Assembly (NCBI GenBank): GCA_910589385.1
Contig: CAJUTU010000039.1
Location: 1 to 30,971 of the forward strand
From: an uncultured Lachnospiraceae bacterium
Lineage (GTDB): Bacteria; Bacillota; Clostridia; Lachnospirales; Lachnospiraceae
Length of the DNA: 30,971 nucleotides
Direction: 5' to 3'
The position numbers were made by a program, and so were the translations under genes. How positions within the stretch are numbered: the first letter of the stretch is position 1; each line of letters begins with the position of its first letter. Under the pieces are notes generated by a model. That model did no database searches. It saw only the letters and a program-made list of their open reading frames with translations, and was not told the origin of the DNA. Shown piece after piece: positions 16,742 through 25,354 of the stretch.

Positions 16742-17398
16742 CTATTCCCTAATCAGTTTCCTAATCTCTTCCGGTGTACTTACAATATGCGCCGCACCGG
16801 CTTCCTGAAGTATTGCCCGACTGCGGAACCCCCATTCCACACCAATGGTCATCATGTGTGCATTCGTTCCCGTTGCAATATCAACTTCCGAATCCCCAAT
16901 ATATACTGTATCCTCTGGAAGAACTCCCAGTTCCTCCGCAAACTGTAATGCTGCTTTGGGATCCGGCTTTCGGGGTATGCCTTCTCTTTGGCCCTGAATC
17001 CTGTGGAACATATCCTTCCCGAAGACGCTCTCTACAACATGGACAGTCTGCCTGTGAGGCTTATTCGAAAGTACTGCCAGCTTACATCCCTCCTGCTTCA
17101 GATCTTGAAGCAGTTCTGTAACCCCTTCATAGGGTACTACATGATATGTGCAGTTCTCATCAAATATACGTCCATAAATCTCCATCGCCTCATCTAATCT
17201 GCGAGGTGTGGGTTCCCCTGCTTCTAAAAGTGACTTTTCCATCAGTACACGGGCGCCATTGCCAACAAACTGCCTGCACCGTTCTGCCTGTATGGGCGAA
17301 AGCCCCATCTCCTTTAAGGTCTTATTCACCGAAATGACCAGGGAATCCAACGTATCTGCCAATGTTCCATCCAAATCAAAAATACATAGTCTGTACAT
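16742..17398 (-). CDS. HAD-family phosphatase, phosphoglycolate-phosphatase-like
   Basis: Cytoplasmic phosphatase of the haloacid dehalogenase superfamily, Gph/PgmB-like class. Motif I is IFDLDGTLADT with the nucleophile Asp8 and acid Asp10. Motif II is LAVLSNKPH. The motif III Lys lies in PRKPDPKAAL. Motif IV is YIGDSEVDIATGTNA. A helical cap lies between motifs I and II (VNKTLKEMGL ... FVGNGARVLMEKSL), as in phosphoglycolate phosphatases. Length 218 aa is typical. The substrate cannot be told from sequence; phosphoglycolate or another small phosphate ester is likely. The ribosome site is GAAGGG, and a good promoter lies just upstream. Confidence 0.88.
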   Translation of the reverse strand: MYRLCIFDLDGTLADTLDSLVISVNKTLKEMGLSPIQAERCRQFVGNGARVLMEKSLLEAGEPTPRRLDEAMEIYGRIFDENCTYHVVPYEGVTELLQDLKQEGCKLAVLSNKPHRQTVHVVESVFGKDMFHRIQGQREGIPRKPDPKAALQFAEELGVLPEDTVYIGDSEVDIATGTNAHMMTIGVEWGFRSRAILQEAGAAHIVSTPEEIRKLIRE

Positions 17399-17430
17399 GA
17401 CATTCCATACCCTTCTTTTGTATATAGATA

Positions 17431-17459
17431 ATCATAGTATGAAGCCATAGAAATTTCAA
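17431..17459 (-). promoter_or_regulatory. SigA-type promoter for the HAD phosphatase operon
   Basis: On the minus strand TTGAAA and TATGAT are separated by exactly 17 bases, ~30 bases before the start codon. Confidence 0.55.
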
Positions 17460-17486
17460 CTAAAATTTTTGTTTTTTTACAAATTA

Positions 17487-18269
17487 TCACTTTCCCAGCA
17501 GATACTGGCGCATCACCTTCAACGCATTTTTTTCCAGACGGCTGACCTGGGCCTGGGAAATCTTGATCTCCTCCGCTACCTCCATCTGCGTCTTGCCTTC
17601 AAAAAACCGGAGCCGGATAATATACCGTTCCCGCTCATTGAGCCGCTCCATAGCCGCCTCCAAAGATAATTCCTCTATCCAATTCTCTTCCCGGCTTTTT
17701 TTGTCACTGACCTGATCCATCACGTACAAAGTGTCCCCGCCGTCATTATATACAGGCTCATACAGGCTCATAGGCGCCTGGATCGCATCCAGTGCAAATA
17801 CAATGTCCTCCTTGTCAATACCGATTTCCTCCGCAATCTCCTGCATTGTAGGCTCCTTCATATATTTACGCATATACCCTTCCTTGGCGTAAATTGCTTT
17901 ATATGCCATATCTCTCAATGACCGGCTGACCCGTATGGAATTATTGTCCCGCAGATACCGCCGGATTTCCCCAATGATCATGGGGACTGCATAAGTAGAA
18001 AATTTTACTTCCCTGTCTGGATCGAAGTTATCCACCGCCTTCATCAATCCAACACAGCCGATTTGAAACAAGTCGTCCGCATTCTCATTGCTGCTCGTAA
18101 ACCGACGGATCACGCTCAGCACCAGACGCAGATTTCCTTTGATGTATTCCTCCCTTGCCGTTTCGTCCCCCTCTTTGATCCGGGCAAGCAAAGCTTCCTT
18201 CTCTTCTTCTTTTAAGAGCGGAAGCTTTGCCGTATTTACACCACATATTTCCACTTTATTCAAAGCCAT
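17487..18269 (-). CDS. sigG: Sporulation sigma factor SigG (forespore, late)
   Basis: RNA polymerase sigma subunit that drives late forespore genes. The N-terminus MALNKVEICGVNTAKLPLLK is diagnostic for SigG. Region 2 reads GNLRLVLSVIRRF, ADDLFQIGCVGLMKAVDNFD and KFSTYAVPMIIGEIRRYLRD. Region 3 contains EPTMQEIAEEIG. The region 4 helix-turn-helix is TQMEVAEEIKISQAQVSRLE. Length 260 aa is standard. The ribosome site is AGGAGG. Here it is separated from sigE by two unrelated genes, whereas in Bacillus and many clostridia spoIIGA-sigE-sigG are adjacent. It has its own upstream promoter candidate of the SigF/SigG class. Confidence 0.97.
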   Translation of the reverse strand: MALNKVEICGVNTAKLPLLKEEEKEALLARIKEGDETAREEYIKGNLRLVLSVIRRFTSSNENADDLFQIGCVGLMKAVDNFDPDREVKFSTYAVPMIIGEIRRYLRDNNSIRVSRSLRDMAYKAIYAKEGYMRKYMKEPTMQEIAEEIGIDKEDIVFALDAIQAPMSLYEPVYNDGGDTLYVMDQVSDKKSREENWIEELSLEAAMERLNERERYIIRLRFFEGKTQMEVAEEIKISQAQVSRLEKNALKVMRQYLLGK

Positions 18270-18306
18270 CGTTCAAATCCTCCTGCCAGATATTGATATC
18301 TAGTAG

Positions 18307-18336
18307 GATTTTTCTCACTCTGCGGATTTGTTATTC
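18307..18336 (-). promoter_or_regulatory. SigF/SigG-type promoter candidate for sigG
   Basis: On the minus strand GAATA is followed after 15 bases by GAGAAAAATC, close to the known GHATR / GGHRARNHT consensus and spacing. It ends ~37 bases before the sigG start codon. Confidence 0.4.
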
Positions 18337-18393
18337 CATTTCGCAAGGAATTAAAAAAACTTTTAGTCCTTGACAAACGAAAGATTCACGTTT

Positions 18394-19917
18394 TTATCGA
18401 GATACCTGTTCAAATTCTTTTACAATCTCAGCTTCCGGGGCAGGGGTCGCAAGGCTGACCGCCACATTCAACGCGATAGCCACCAAAAATGCAGGAAGCA
18501 GCTCATAGATATCCCATGCGCCGCCCATTGGACGGACCATATATTTCCATACAAAAATCATAATGCCTCCAGAAAGCATACTGACGACCGCCCCATATCT
18601 GTTGGAACGTTTCCAGAACAATGCCAGCAGCATCACAGGGCCAAACACAGCCCCGAAACCTGCCCATGCAAAAGAAACAATGCCGAATACAGAACTGTCC
18701 GGGTCTACCGCCAAAATCACACCTAAGAAAGCGATCACCAATACCGTCACACGGGCCGCCATCAGGGACGCTTTCCCACTGACTTTTAAATGGAACACAT
18801 CTTTCAGCAGATTTTCCGAAATACTGGAGGATGCCGCCAAAAGCTGGGAATCCGCTGTTGACATCGTACATGCCAGGATCCCAGACATAATCAGGCCGGC
18901 AATCAGAATCCCTAAGACACCTGTCTTGCTCATCAATGTCGCAACTACAATGATCAACTTTTCTGAATCCGCACCCTCTAGTGTCTCGATCATACCGCCC
19001 TTACTTAAACTGTATCCCATAATCCCGATGAAGATCGCTACGCCCATAGAAATGACAACCCAGATAGACGCAATCCTCCGGGACAATGTAATCTCACTCT
19101 CATCCCTGATCGCCATAAATCGCAGAAGGATATGCGGCATTCCAAAATATCCAAGCCCCCATGCAAAGGTGGAGGCAATCTTTACCGCCCCATACTCCAC
19201 TGCCGCGCCGTCACTGTAGATGCTGGTCAGCGACAAGAAACCTGGTAACTCCCCTGCCTGCCCCATTACAAGGCCTACACCTCCTACTGTGCTGATACCA
19301 AAAAGGACCACGCAGATCAATGCCACCGTCATGACAATACTCTGGATCAAATCCGTCGTACTTGCCGCGGAAAATCCCCCCAATGCCGTATAAGCAACGA
19401 TGATCACCGCACTCACAACCATGGCCTGGAAATAGGACACCCCAAATAATGTGGAGAATAATTTTCCACATGCCGCAAATCCCGATGCTGTATATGGGAT
19501 AAAGAAGATAACAATAAAAATCGCGGAAACTGCAACTAAAATGTTGCTTTTGTCACGATATCGATTCGCAAAAAACTCAGGGATGGTGATAGAATTCCCT
19601 GCTGCCACAGAATACCTGCGCAGACGCTTCGCTACAATAAGCCAGTTAAGGTAGGTTCCCACAGCCAGCCCGATCGCTGTCCATGCCGCGTCTGCCACGC
19701 CGGTCAGATAAGCAACCCCTGGCAGCCCCATCAGAAGCCAGCTGCTCATGTCCGATGCCTCCGCGCTCATAGCCGTCACGACCGGCCCAAGCTTACGCCC
19801 GCCCAGGTAATAGTCCCCTGTTGACTTATTCTTTTTCATAAAGTAAATCCCGACTGCGACCATTCCCGCCAGATAAATGACAATGATCGCAAAAATTCCC
19901 CATGTTCTACTGTCCAT
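18394..19917 (-). CDS. putP: Sodium/proline symporter
   Basis: Na+-coupled solute transporter of the SSS family, inner membrane, importing proline. Length 507 aa and about 13 membrane helices fit PutP. Family blocks visible are GDYYLGGRKLGPVVTAMSAE, SDMSSWLLMGLPG near residues 55-67 (sodium- and substrate-contact region), ITIPEFFANRYRDK, the amphipathic YTALGGFSAASTTDLIQS, and LIMSGILACTMSTADSQLLA. A basic loop (AKRLRRYSVAAG) is typical. It lies between the RNase gene and sigG on the same strand, with a gap of 124 bases to sigG. Exact substrate preference (proline versus pantothenate or other solutes) rests on family resemblance. Confidence 0.9.
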   Translation of the reverse strand: MDSRTWGIFAIIVIYLAGMVAVGIYFMKKNKSTGDYYLGGRKLGPVVTAMSAEASDMSSWLLMGLPGVAYLTGVADAAWTAIGLAVGTYLNWLIVAKRLRRYSVAAGNSITIPEFFANRYRDKSNILVAVSAIFIVIFFIPYTASGFAACGKLFSTLFGVSYFQAMVVSAVIIVAYTALGGFSAASTTDLIQSIVMTVALICVVLFGISTVGGVGLVMGQAGELPGFLSLTSIYSDGAAVEYGAVKIASTFAWGLGYFGMPHILLRFMAIRDESEITLSRRIASIWVVISMGVAIFIGIMGYSLSKGGMIETLEGADSEKLIIVVATLMSKTGVLGILIAGLIMSGILACTMSTADSQLLAASSSISENLLKDVFHLKVSGKASLMAARVTVLVIAFLGVILAVDPDSSVFGIVSFAWAGFGAVFGPVMLLALFWKRSNRYGAVVSMLSGGIMIFVWKYMVRPMGGAWDIYELLPAFLVAIALNVAVSLATPAPEAEIVKEFEQVSR

Positions 19918-20105
19918 GTCTCATTCCTCGCTTTTTCTTTTTTTTTAAATATTCAAAACAACAGACGAGTTCGTGGTCCGCAGTTCTAAACCATTGTGAT
20001 AGACAGGCACACAAATAATCATAGAGACGCCATTGCCAGAAAAATACTACATACAAAGGAATCCCTATGATCATCTGCAGCTAATATTTATTTATTCAGG
20101 AGAAC

Positions 20106-21728
20106 TCACGGGTCTTTGATCTCCCATTTATCCGCAAGATTCAGGATCTGAGCCTCAAACTTCGCCTTATCCTTATTCGCAAGGCCTTCACATCGGTTAG
20201 CCACATCCAAAAGCCATCTCGCAGCTGACAGCAGACGTTCTGTTGCAGCATCCGCCTTTTTCTGTACCGGCTTCTTGGTCTTGACTGGAATGCGCACCCC
20301 TTCGGAAAGGATCTCGCCTGTCAGCAGATCTACCTCTCCCCCTGGGAACGGCGCAAATGCCGGACAGCCAAACTTCTCTTCCACGGTTTCTGCAAACTCT
20401 TCCGTTACCGTGTCCTCGCCATGTACAACGAAAACTCCTTTCGGAGTAGTCCGGAAGCCTTCCAGCCACTTCAAAAGCCCGTTCATATCCGCATGTCCGC
20501 TGATGCCGCGCAGGGTTTCAATCCGCGCGCGCACCTCAATGGACTCTCCAAATAGCTTCACATTCTTCTCGCCCTCCAGAATCCTGCGTCCCAGCGTCCC
20601 TCCGGCCTGATAGCCTACAAAGAGGATGGTACACTCTCTTCGCCACAGATTGTGCTTCAAATGATGGCGGATACGTCCTGCCTCACACATGCCGGATGCC
20701 GATATGATCACTTTCGGCCCTTCCAGTTCATTGATCCTTTTAGAATCATCACTGCCTGTAGAAATCTTTAATCCCGGGAAAACCAGAGGATTGATCCCGG
20801 AATTGACCAGTTCCATTGCCTTCTCGTCAAAACATCCCCGCATATTTTTTGTAAATACTTTTGTAGCCTCGATCGCCAGCGGGCTGTCCAGATAGACCTC
20901 AAACCCCGGATACTCCGGCAGGAGATTCTGTTCTTTTATCTCCCGGATAAAATATAAAAGCTCCTGCGTACGCCCAACCGCAAAGGATGGGATGACCACG
21001 TTGCCGCCTTTATCAAATGTCTCTTTTACGATCCGTGTAAATGTCCCGATATAATCCACTTTTTCCGTAGTATGTACCCGGTTCCCATAGGTGGACTCTA
21101 TCACGATATAATCCGCGTCTTCTGTATAAGAAGGCTCCCGGAGAATGGGCTGGTTCTCATTGCCCATGTCGCCCGAAAATACAATCTTCCGGTTCTCTTC
21201 CCCCTCGATGATCCAAACTTCAATACTCGAAGATCCCAGCAGATGCCCTACATCTGTAAAACGGACTTCAATCCCTTCACAGAGTGTAATTCTCTGACCA
21301 TAACCACAGGGCCGGAATAACTCAATAGCATCCAAAGCATCCTGCATCACATAAACCGGCTCATATTCCGGGTAACCGGCACGTCTTCCCTTACGGTTGC
21401 GCCACTCTGCTTCAAATTCTTGAATGTGGGCGCTGTCACGGAGCATAATATTGCAAAGATCCGATGTTGCAAAGGTACACACCACTTCACCCTTGAACCC
21501 ATTCTTCACCAGCTTCGGGATCATGCCGGAATGGTCGATATGGGCATGGGTCACCAGAACATAATCAATCTGATCCGCCGGCACCGGCATTTCCGGATTC
21601 TCGTACAGATCAATTCCCTGTTCCATACCACAGTCTACCAAAATGTTCTTTCCTGCTGCCTGTAATAGATGACAACTCCCGGTCACCTCATGGGCAGCTC
21701 CTACAAATGTCAATTTCAAGTTCTTCAC
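20106..21728 (-). CDS. Metallo-beta-lactamase / beta-CASP RNase (RMMBL family)
   Basis: Predicted zinc-dependent ribonuclease. The metal motif THAHIDHSG gives His61, His63, Asp65 and His66. Further ligands are in FTDVGHLLGSS, FSGDMGNENQP and the C-terminal GISGHADMNGLL. The beta-CASP region (VVIPSFAVGRTQELLYFI, then ISASGMCEAGRIRHHL) and the RNA-specificity loop are present. Length 540 aa is somewhat longer than the ~460-residue core family because of a C-terminal helical extension after KTKKPVQKKAD. The start is GTG 21728, with AGGAG upstream. Its own promoter precedes it, between it and the sigE terminator. Confidence 0.87.
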   Translation of the reverse strand: MKNLKLTFVGAAHEVTGSCHLLQAAGKNILVDCGMEQGIDLYENPEMPVPADQIDYVLVTHAHIDHSGMIPKLVKNGFKGEVVCTFATSDLCNIMLRDSAHIQEFEAEWRNRKGRRAGYPEYEPVYVMQDALDAIELFRPCGYGQRITLCEGIEVRFTDVGHLLGSSSIEVWIIEGEENRKIVFSGDMGNENQPILREPSYTEDADYIVIESTYGNRVHTTEKVDYIGTFTRIVKETFDKGGNVVIPSFAVGRTQELLYFIREIKEQNLLPEYPGFEVYLDSPLAIEATKVFTKNMRGCFDEKAMELVNSGINPLVFPGLKISTGSDDSKRINELEGPKVIISASGMCEAGRIRHHLKHNLWRRECTILFVGYQAGGTLGRRILEGEKNVKLFGESIEVRARIETLRGISGHADMNGLLKWLEGFRTTPKGVFVVHGEDTVTEEFAETVEEKFGCPAFAPFPGGEVDLLTGEILSEGVRIPVKTKKPVQKKADAATERLLSAARWLLDVANRCEGLANKDKAKFEAQILNLADKWEIKDP

Positions 21729-21858
21729 CCCACTCTCCTGCGGGCCTTCGCCTCACAATCATAAATGCACGTACAATAATGATTTCTTTCATTATAAGGT
21801 AATTCTCTGATACCCGCGCAGGCCAACAACTTACGCTTCGCTCAGGCTGTCTGCATAT

Positions 21859-21887
21859 ATTATATCATTTTATTCATGTAACGTAAA
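21859..21887 (-). promoter_or_regulatory. SigA-type promoter for the beta-CASP RNase gene
   Basis: On the minus strand TTTACG and TATAAT are 17 bases apart. A second TATAAT lies ~65 bases downstream within the leader. Confidence 0.55.
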
Positions 21888-21910
21888 GAAATTTTTGCTA
21901 AGCTAAAATA

Positions 21911-21930
21911 AGGGAGCATTATTGCTCCCT
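21911..21930 (-). terminator. Intrinsic terminator of the spoIIGA-sigE unit
   Basis: An 8-bp stem AGGGAGCA/TGCTCCCT with a 4-base loop lies 12 bases after the sigE stop and is followed by TATTTT on the minus strand. Confidence 0.75.
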
Positions 21931-21942
21931 AAGAGTTGATTT

Positions 21943-22683
21943 TTATTCGTAACGCACCATTTCCCGTTTCAGACGCTGCATGATCTTTTTCTCAAGCCGG
22001 GAGATGTAAGACTGGGATATGCCCAGGTAATCCGCCACTTCTTTCTGCGTCTTTTCCTCTCCATCCGGGTTATCCAGGCCAAAGCGCATCCTCACGATCA
22101 GCTTTTCACGGCTGGACAGCTTGTTGATGGCCTTTATTAAAAGCCTCCTCTCCGCCTCGCTCTCCAAATCCTTGTAGATCGTGTCCTCCTCTGTCCCTAA
22201 AATATCAGAAAGAAGCAGTTCATTTCCATCCCAGTCCACATTCAAAGGTTCATCGATGGACACCTCCATCTTTGTCTTGTTATTGCGCCGCAGATACATC
22301 AATATTTCATTTTCAATACATCTGGAAGCATAGGTAGCCAGCTTGATCTTTTTATTTGGGTTAAAGGTATTGATTGCCTTGATAAGTCCAATCGTGCCGA
22401 TGGAAATCAAGTCTTCTACTCCTACCCCTGTATTGTCAAATTTTTTTGCTATGTATACTACAAGGCGGAGATTATGCTCAATCAGCAGTTTTTTCGCCTG
22501 CTCATCACACTCCGTCCCCAGACTTTCGATGATCTCTGACTCTTCCTGCGTTTCCAAAGGCGCAGGGAGCACCTCCGAGCCGCCAATATAATGGATTTCT
22601 TTTTGATTTGAAAAGAAGATCCCCTTCAAATCCGGTATGATCTTCAGTTTAAACTGCCGTGGTACTGCCACTTTTACAACCAT
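21943..22683 (-). CDS. sigE: Sporulation sigma factor SigE precursor (pro-SigE)
   Basis: Early mother-cell sigma factor, made as an inactive membrane-associated precursor. The pro-sequence spans about residues 1-30 (VPRQFKLKIIPDLKGIFFSN) before the conserved HYIGGSEVLPAPL, the region in which SpoIIGA cuts. Region 2 reads AKKLLIEHNLRLVVYIAKKF, DLISIGTIGLIKAINTFNP and KLATYASRCIENEILMYLR. Region 4 has the helix-turn-helix TQKEVADYLGISQSYISRLE. The start is ATG 22683, with AGGAGG 8 bases upstream; a further upstream in-frame ATG (22710) has no ribosome site. The 246-residue product matches the family. It lies 148 bases after spoIIGA. Confidence 0.97.
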   Translation of the reverse strand: MVVKVAVPRQFKLKIIPDLKGIFFSNQKEIHYIGGSEVLPAPLETQEESEIIESLGTECDEQAKKLLIEHNLRLVVYIAKKFDNTGVGVEDLISIGTIGLIKAINTFNPNKKIKLATYASRCIENEILMYLRRNNKTKMEVSIDEPLNVDWDGNELLLSDILGTEEDTIYKDLESEAERRLLIKAINKLSSREKLIVRMRFGLDNPDGEEKTQKEVADYLGISQSYISRLEKKIMQRLKREMVRYE

Positions 22684-22699
22684 TCTTTTTTCCTCCTGT

Positions 22700-22777
22700 C
22701 TAATTAACAATGTAACGCCCCCTCACCTTTGGTCCAGAAGCCGGCCGCCGGAAGGCATTTTCAAAAATGCTTGGCAT
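22700..22777 (-). CDS. Possible 25-aa small ORF between spoIIGA and sigE
   Basis: Reads MPSIFENAFRRPASGPKVRG then RYIVN and a stop. AGGAGGG precedes the ATG but with only 3-4 bases of spacing. Its stop sits 16 bases before the sigE start, suiting translational coupling. A palindrome of the AGGCATTTT/AAAATGCTT type overlaps its start and could instead explain the sequence as RNA structure. Confidence 0.28.
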   Translation of the reverse strand: MPSIFENAFRRPASGPKVRGRYIVN

Positions 22778-22831
22778 CTGCCCTCCTCTTAATCACAAAG
22801 TAAAGCAATCCTTCATTGGATTTTATTGGGT

Positions 22832-23629
22832 TCATTGAGAAATCAAAATATCTGGATTTAGGATCATCTGATAATCTTCCTGCTCCGAAACATTTCCCTC
22901 ACAAATTCCGATCAACGGACGCTGAGCCTGAAATTTCTCCCCTTCTTTTTCCAAGCTTACTTCCATCTGTCCCACACGGAATACCGGCATCACTCCTTCA
23001 CCGCCAACGGTACGGTAAGGAATATAGCGGATTTTGACACTTTCTTTCTCTTCACCCAGTATCTGTTCTGCGCAGCCTGGATCAATCACACTCACAGGCT
23101 CACCAGACAGAGGATCTGTGAGTCCATTACCTGTATCCACAAGTGCCAGAACCTGAAAGGCTTTTTCTCCTATATGTAATGTCACCTCACAAATCTGAGA
23201 CTGCCGCCGCCCCTGCCGGAGCATACACCGCCAAATACCGCACAGCAGATAATATGCAGCTGCCGCTGCGGCAAAAAAAATGCTCCCGGCCCGAATCCAG
23301 GGACGTAATACCTGTAGAATCCCCCCCATAAAAAAGGCTGCAACATACAAAAGCACAAATGCTTTCCAAAATGGCTTTCCCCATCTCAGGTTCAGACCTG
23401 TCCGTACCATAATGCTGCTGATCCCCACATACCCGGCCAGCAGTTTCAACGCCGACGGCAATGGGCAGGCCAGAACCAGGCATGTCAAAGCAGCCCCTGC
23501 CGCACTCCCCAAAAATACACGGCCATTACTTACCGGACAATTCATAACCTTTTTTACTGCCAAGAGAAGCAGGGAATCCATCATAAAATTCATCAAAAAC
23601 AACACGTCTATGTAAAGTTCATAATACAT
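22832..23629 (-). CDS. spoIIGA: Sigma-E processing peptidase SpoIIGA
   Basis: Membrane-embedded aspartic protease that cleaves pro-SigE at the sporulation septum. The N-terminal half has about five hydrophobic helices (start MYYELYIDVLFLMNFMMDSL). The C-terminal cytoplasmic protease domain carries the catalytic Asp165 in ALVDTGNGLTDPLSG and the conserved IRYIPYRTVGGEGVMPVFR. Length 265 aa is slightly below the ~300 of Bacillus. The start is ATG 23629, preceded by AAGAGGA; an open frame continuing upstream lacks a ribosome site. The promoter region shows an unusual spacer and Spo0A-like sites. Confidence 0.93.
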   Translation of the reverse strand: MYYELYIDVLFLMNFMMDSLLLLAVKKVMNCPVSNGRVFLGSAAGAALTCLVLACPLPSALKLLAGYVGISSIMVRTGLNLRWGKPFWKAFVLLYVAAFFMGGILQVLRPWIRAGSIFFAAAAAAYYLLCGIWRCMLRQGRRQSQICEVTLHIGEKAFQVLALVDTGNGLTDPLSGEPVSVIDPGCAEQILGEEKESVKIRYIPYRTVGGEGVMPVFRVGQMEVSLEKEGEKFQAQRPLIGICEGNVSEQEDYQMILNPDILISQ

Positions 23630-23711
23630 ATTCCTCTTTCCTTTTGTGTACAGTGCACGTACCTTGTGTGTTGGATGATCTGTATCATCTGTTTCCCTTA
23701 TCACAAAAAAT

Positions 23712-23777
23712 ATTATATGCGAAGCTTGATTGAATTTTTGTCAGATGCTGACGAGACTTTTAGAATATATTTCGACA
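23712..23777 (-). promoter_or_regulatory. spoIIG-type promoter with 21-bp spacer and Spo0A-like boxes
   Basis: On the minus strand CTGACA (23739-23744) and TATAAT (23712-23717) are 21 bases apart. The sequence TGACAAA at the -35 and TGTCGAA at 23771-23777 fit the Spo0A box (TGTCGAA). In Bacillus subtilis the spoIIG promoter has a 22-bp spacer and needs Spo0A bound over the -35, so this looks like the same arrangement. Confidence 0.6.
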
Positions 23778-23788
23778 TATGAAAGAAC

Positions 23789-23850
23789 GTGCGCCCGCCA
23801 GGCGCACTATAGAAAATCCGCCTCCTATAAAGAAGACGGATTTTTCTATA
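23789..23850 (-). terminator. Tandem hairpins ending the ftsZ transcript
   Basis: The first hairpin reached from ftsZ (23808-23850) pairs TATAGAAAATCCG with CGGATTTTTCTATA (one bulge) and is T-rich. A second (23789-23807) pairs GTGCGCC with GGCGCAC. Confidence 0.7.
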
Positions 23851-23879
23851 TAAATATATTACTTTTCTAAAATAAACTC

Positions 23880-25076
23880 TTATTTCTTAAAGAAATCGGG
23901 AATCTTCAAAGACTGTTCTCTCACATTGCTCTGAACCGGCCTTGACTGTCCTGCGGACATCGAACTTCCCATCGTCCTTGTCCCTGTCTGCGTCCGGGTC
24001 GTCCCCATATTACGCACTCCGCTGTTGTCCATAGGCATCCGGCCCATCATATCACCGGACGGAAGAATCGATCCCATATTCTTCTGTCCTTCCAGCCTTG
24101 CTTTCAGCTTCGATGAACTGCCGCCTACATTATGTAAGCCGGTAGCGATAACAGTGATCTTAGCTTCATCAGACTTTGTATCATCATAGGTCGCTCCAAA
24201 GATGATATTGGCATTCTCACCAGCCAGTTCCTGTACAAACTCGGCTGCGTCTGATGCATCCATCAACGTAATATCGCCTGAAACATTGATGATCACATGG
24301 GACGCGCCTTGAATGGTTGTCTCAAGCAGCGGACTTGCCACAGCCTGCTTTACAGCTTCCAGCGCTTTATCATCTCCACGGCCCTCGCCTATACCAATAT
24401 GTGCGATACCCTTGTCCTTCATAACAGTCTGTACATCTGCAAAGTCCAGATTGATTAGAGATGGAACATTGATCAGGTCCGTAATGCCCTGAATACCCTG
24501 CTGCAATACTTCATCCGCTTTCTTCAGCGCTTCCGGCATGGTCGTTCTCCTATCTACAACCTCCAGCAGCTTATCATTCGGAATTACAATGAGCGTATCC
24601 ACGCTCTCTTTCAGCTTTTCAATCCCCGATACGGCATTGGCCATACGGGTTCTGGACTCAAAACGGAACGGCTTGGTTACTACGCCTACTGTCAGTGCGC
24701 CTTGGTTCTTCGCAATCCGCGCAACAACCGGAGTTGCACCTGTCCCGGTGCCGCCGCCCATACCACAGGTCACGAATACCATATCCGCACCCTTCAATGC
24801 AGCAGCAACTTCTTCTTCACTTTCCTCCGCTGCCTTCTCTCCTACTTCCGGCTGTGCACCTGCTCCCAACCCTTTGGTAAGCTTCTCTCCAATCTGCATC
24901 AACGTTGGCGCCTTGCATAACTGCAGCGCCTGTTTATCTGTATTAATCGCAATAAATTCTACGCCTGCAATCTGTTCGTCGATCATACGGTTCACAGCAT
25001 TGTTACCGCCTCCTCCGACTCCTATTACAATGATCCGTGCGGCGGCTTCTGATTCGTTGGTTTTAATTTCTAACAA
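23880..25076 (-). CDS. ftsZ: Cell division protein FtsZ
   Basis: Tubulin-like GTPase forming the division ring. Seen in order: VIGVGGGGNNAVNRMI near residues 17-32, the tubulin signature GGGTGTG at 107-113, the T7-loop-type segment LINLDFADVQTVM, and a flexible linker rich in Met, Gly, Thr and Ser from ~330. The protein ends in the conserved peptide LKIPDFFKK, which binds partners such as SepF or FtsA. The start is taken as TTG 25076 (MLEIKTNESEAAARII), which has AAAGGAGG 8 bases upstream. An in-frame ATG at 25097 lies before that ribosome site and is less likely. The gene has its own promoter and a terminator. Confidence 0.97.
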   Translation of the reverse strand: MLEIKTNESEAAARIIVIGVGGGGNNAVNRMIDEQIAGVEFIAINTDKQALQLCKAPTLMQIGEKLTKGLGAGAQPEVGEKAAEESEEEVAAALKGADMVFVTCGMGGGTGTGATPVVARIAKNQGALTVGVVTKPFRFESRTRMANAVSGIEKLKESVDTLIVIPNDKLLEVVDRRTTMPEALKKADEVLQQGIQGITDLINVPSLINLDFADVQTVMKDKGIAHIGIGEGRGDDKALEAVKQAVASPLLETTIQGASHVIINVSGDITLMDASDAAEFVQELAGENANIIFGATYDDTKSDEAKITVIATGLHNVGGSSSKLKARLEGQKNMGSILPSGDMMGRMPMDNSGVRNMGTTRTQTGTRTMGSSMSAGQSRPVQSNVREQSLKIPDFFKK

Positions 25077-25154
25077 GAGTACTTCCTCCTTTGTCATCTC
25101 TTATCAATGCTATATACTTCCCTTTTCTATTGAACGATATAATCCAATAAGTAT

Positions 25155-25183
25155 ATAATAAAGTCTTTTCTGTAAATAATCAA
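25155..25183 (-). promoter_or_regulatory. SigA-type promoter for ftsZ
   Basis: On the minus strand TTGATT and TATTAT are separated by 17 bases, ~78 bases before the TTG start. The 278-base gap between the Uma2 gene and ftsZ is AT-rich and otherwise empty. Confidence 0.45.
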
Positions 25184-25354
25184 TAGATTTTTGTGGATTT
25201 CCTTATTTTTTTATTTCTTTTTCGTTCTTTTTTGTTTCTATAAACAGGATTGAGGGCGGATAAATGGTAATATCTTCATGTTTTTAAACTGGTCATTGCT
25301 TTATTTCTTAATTAGTTATATTTTACAGCTCTTGTCATTGTAAACGCACAGCAT

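Noticed and set aside
18563..19219. 218-aa plus-strand frame within putP
   Set aside because: It is the reverse reading of a well-matched transporter gene; no ribosome site or family match.
24538..25158. 206-aa plus-strand frame within ftsZ
   Set aside because: Composition shadow of ftsZ; rich in Ser, Pro and Thr with no domain.
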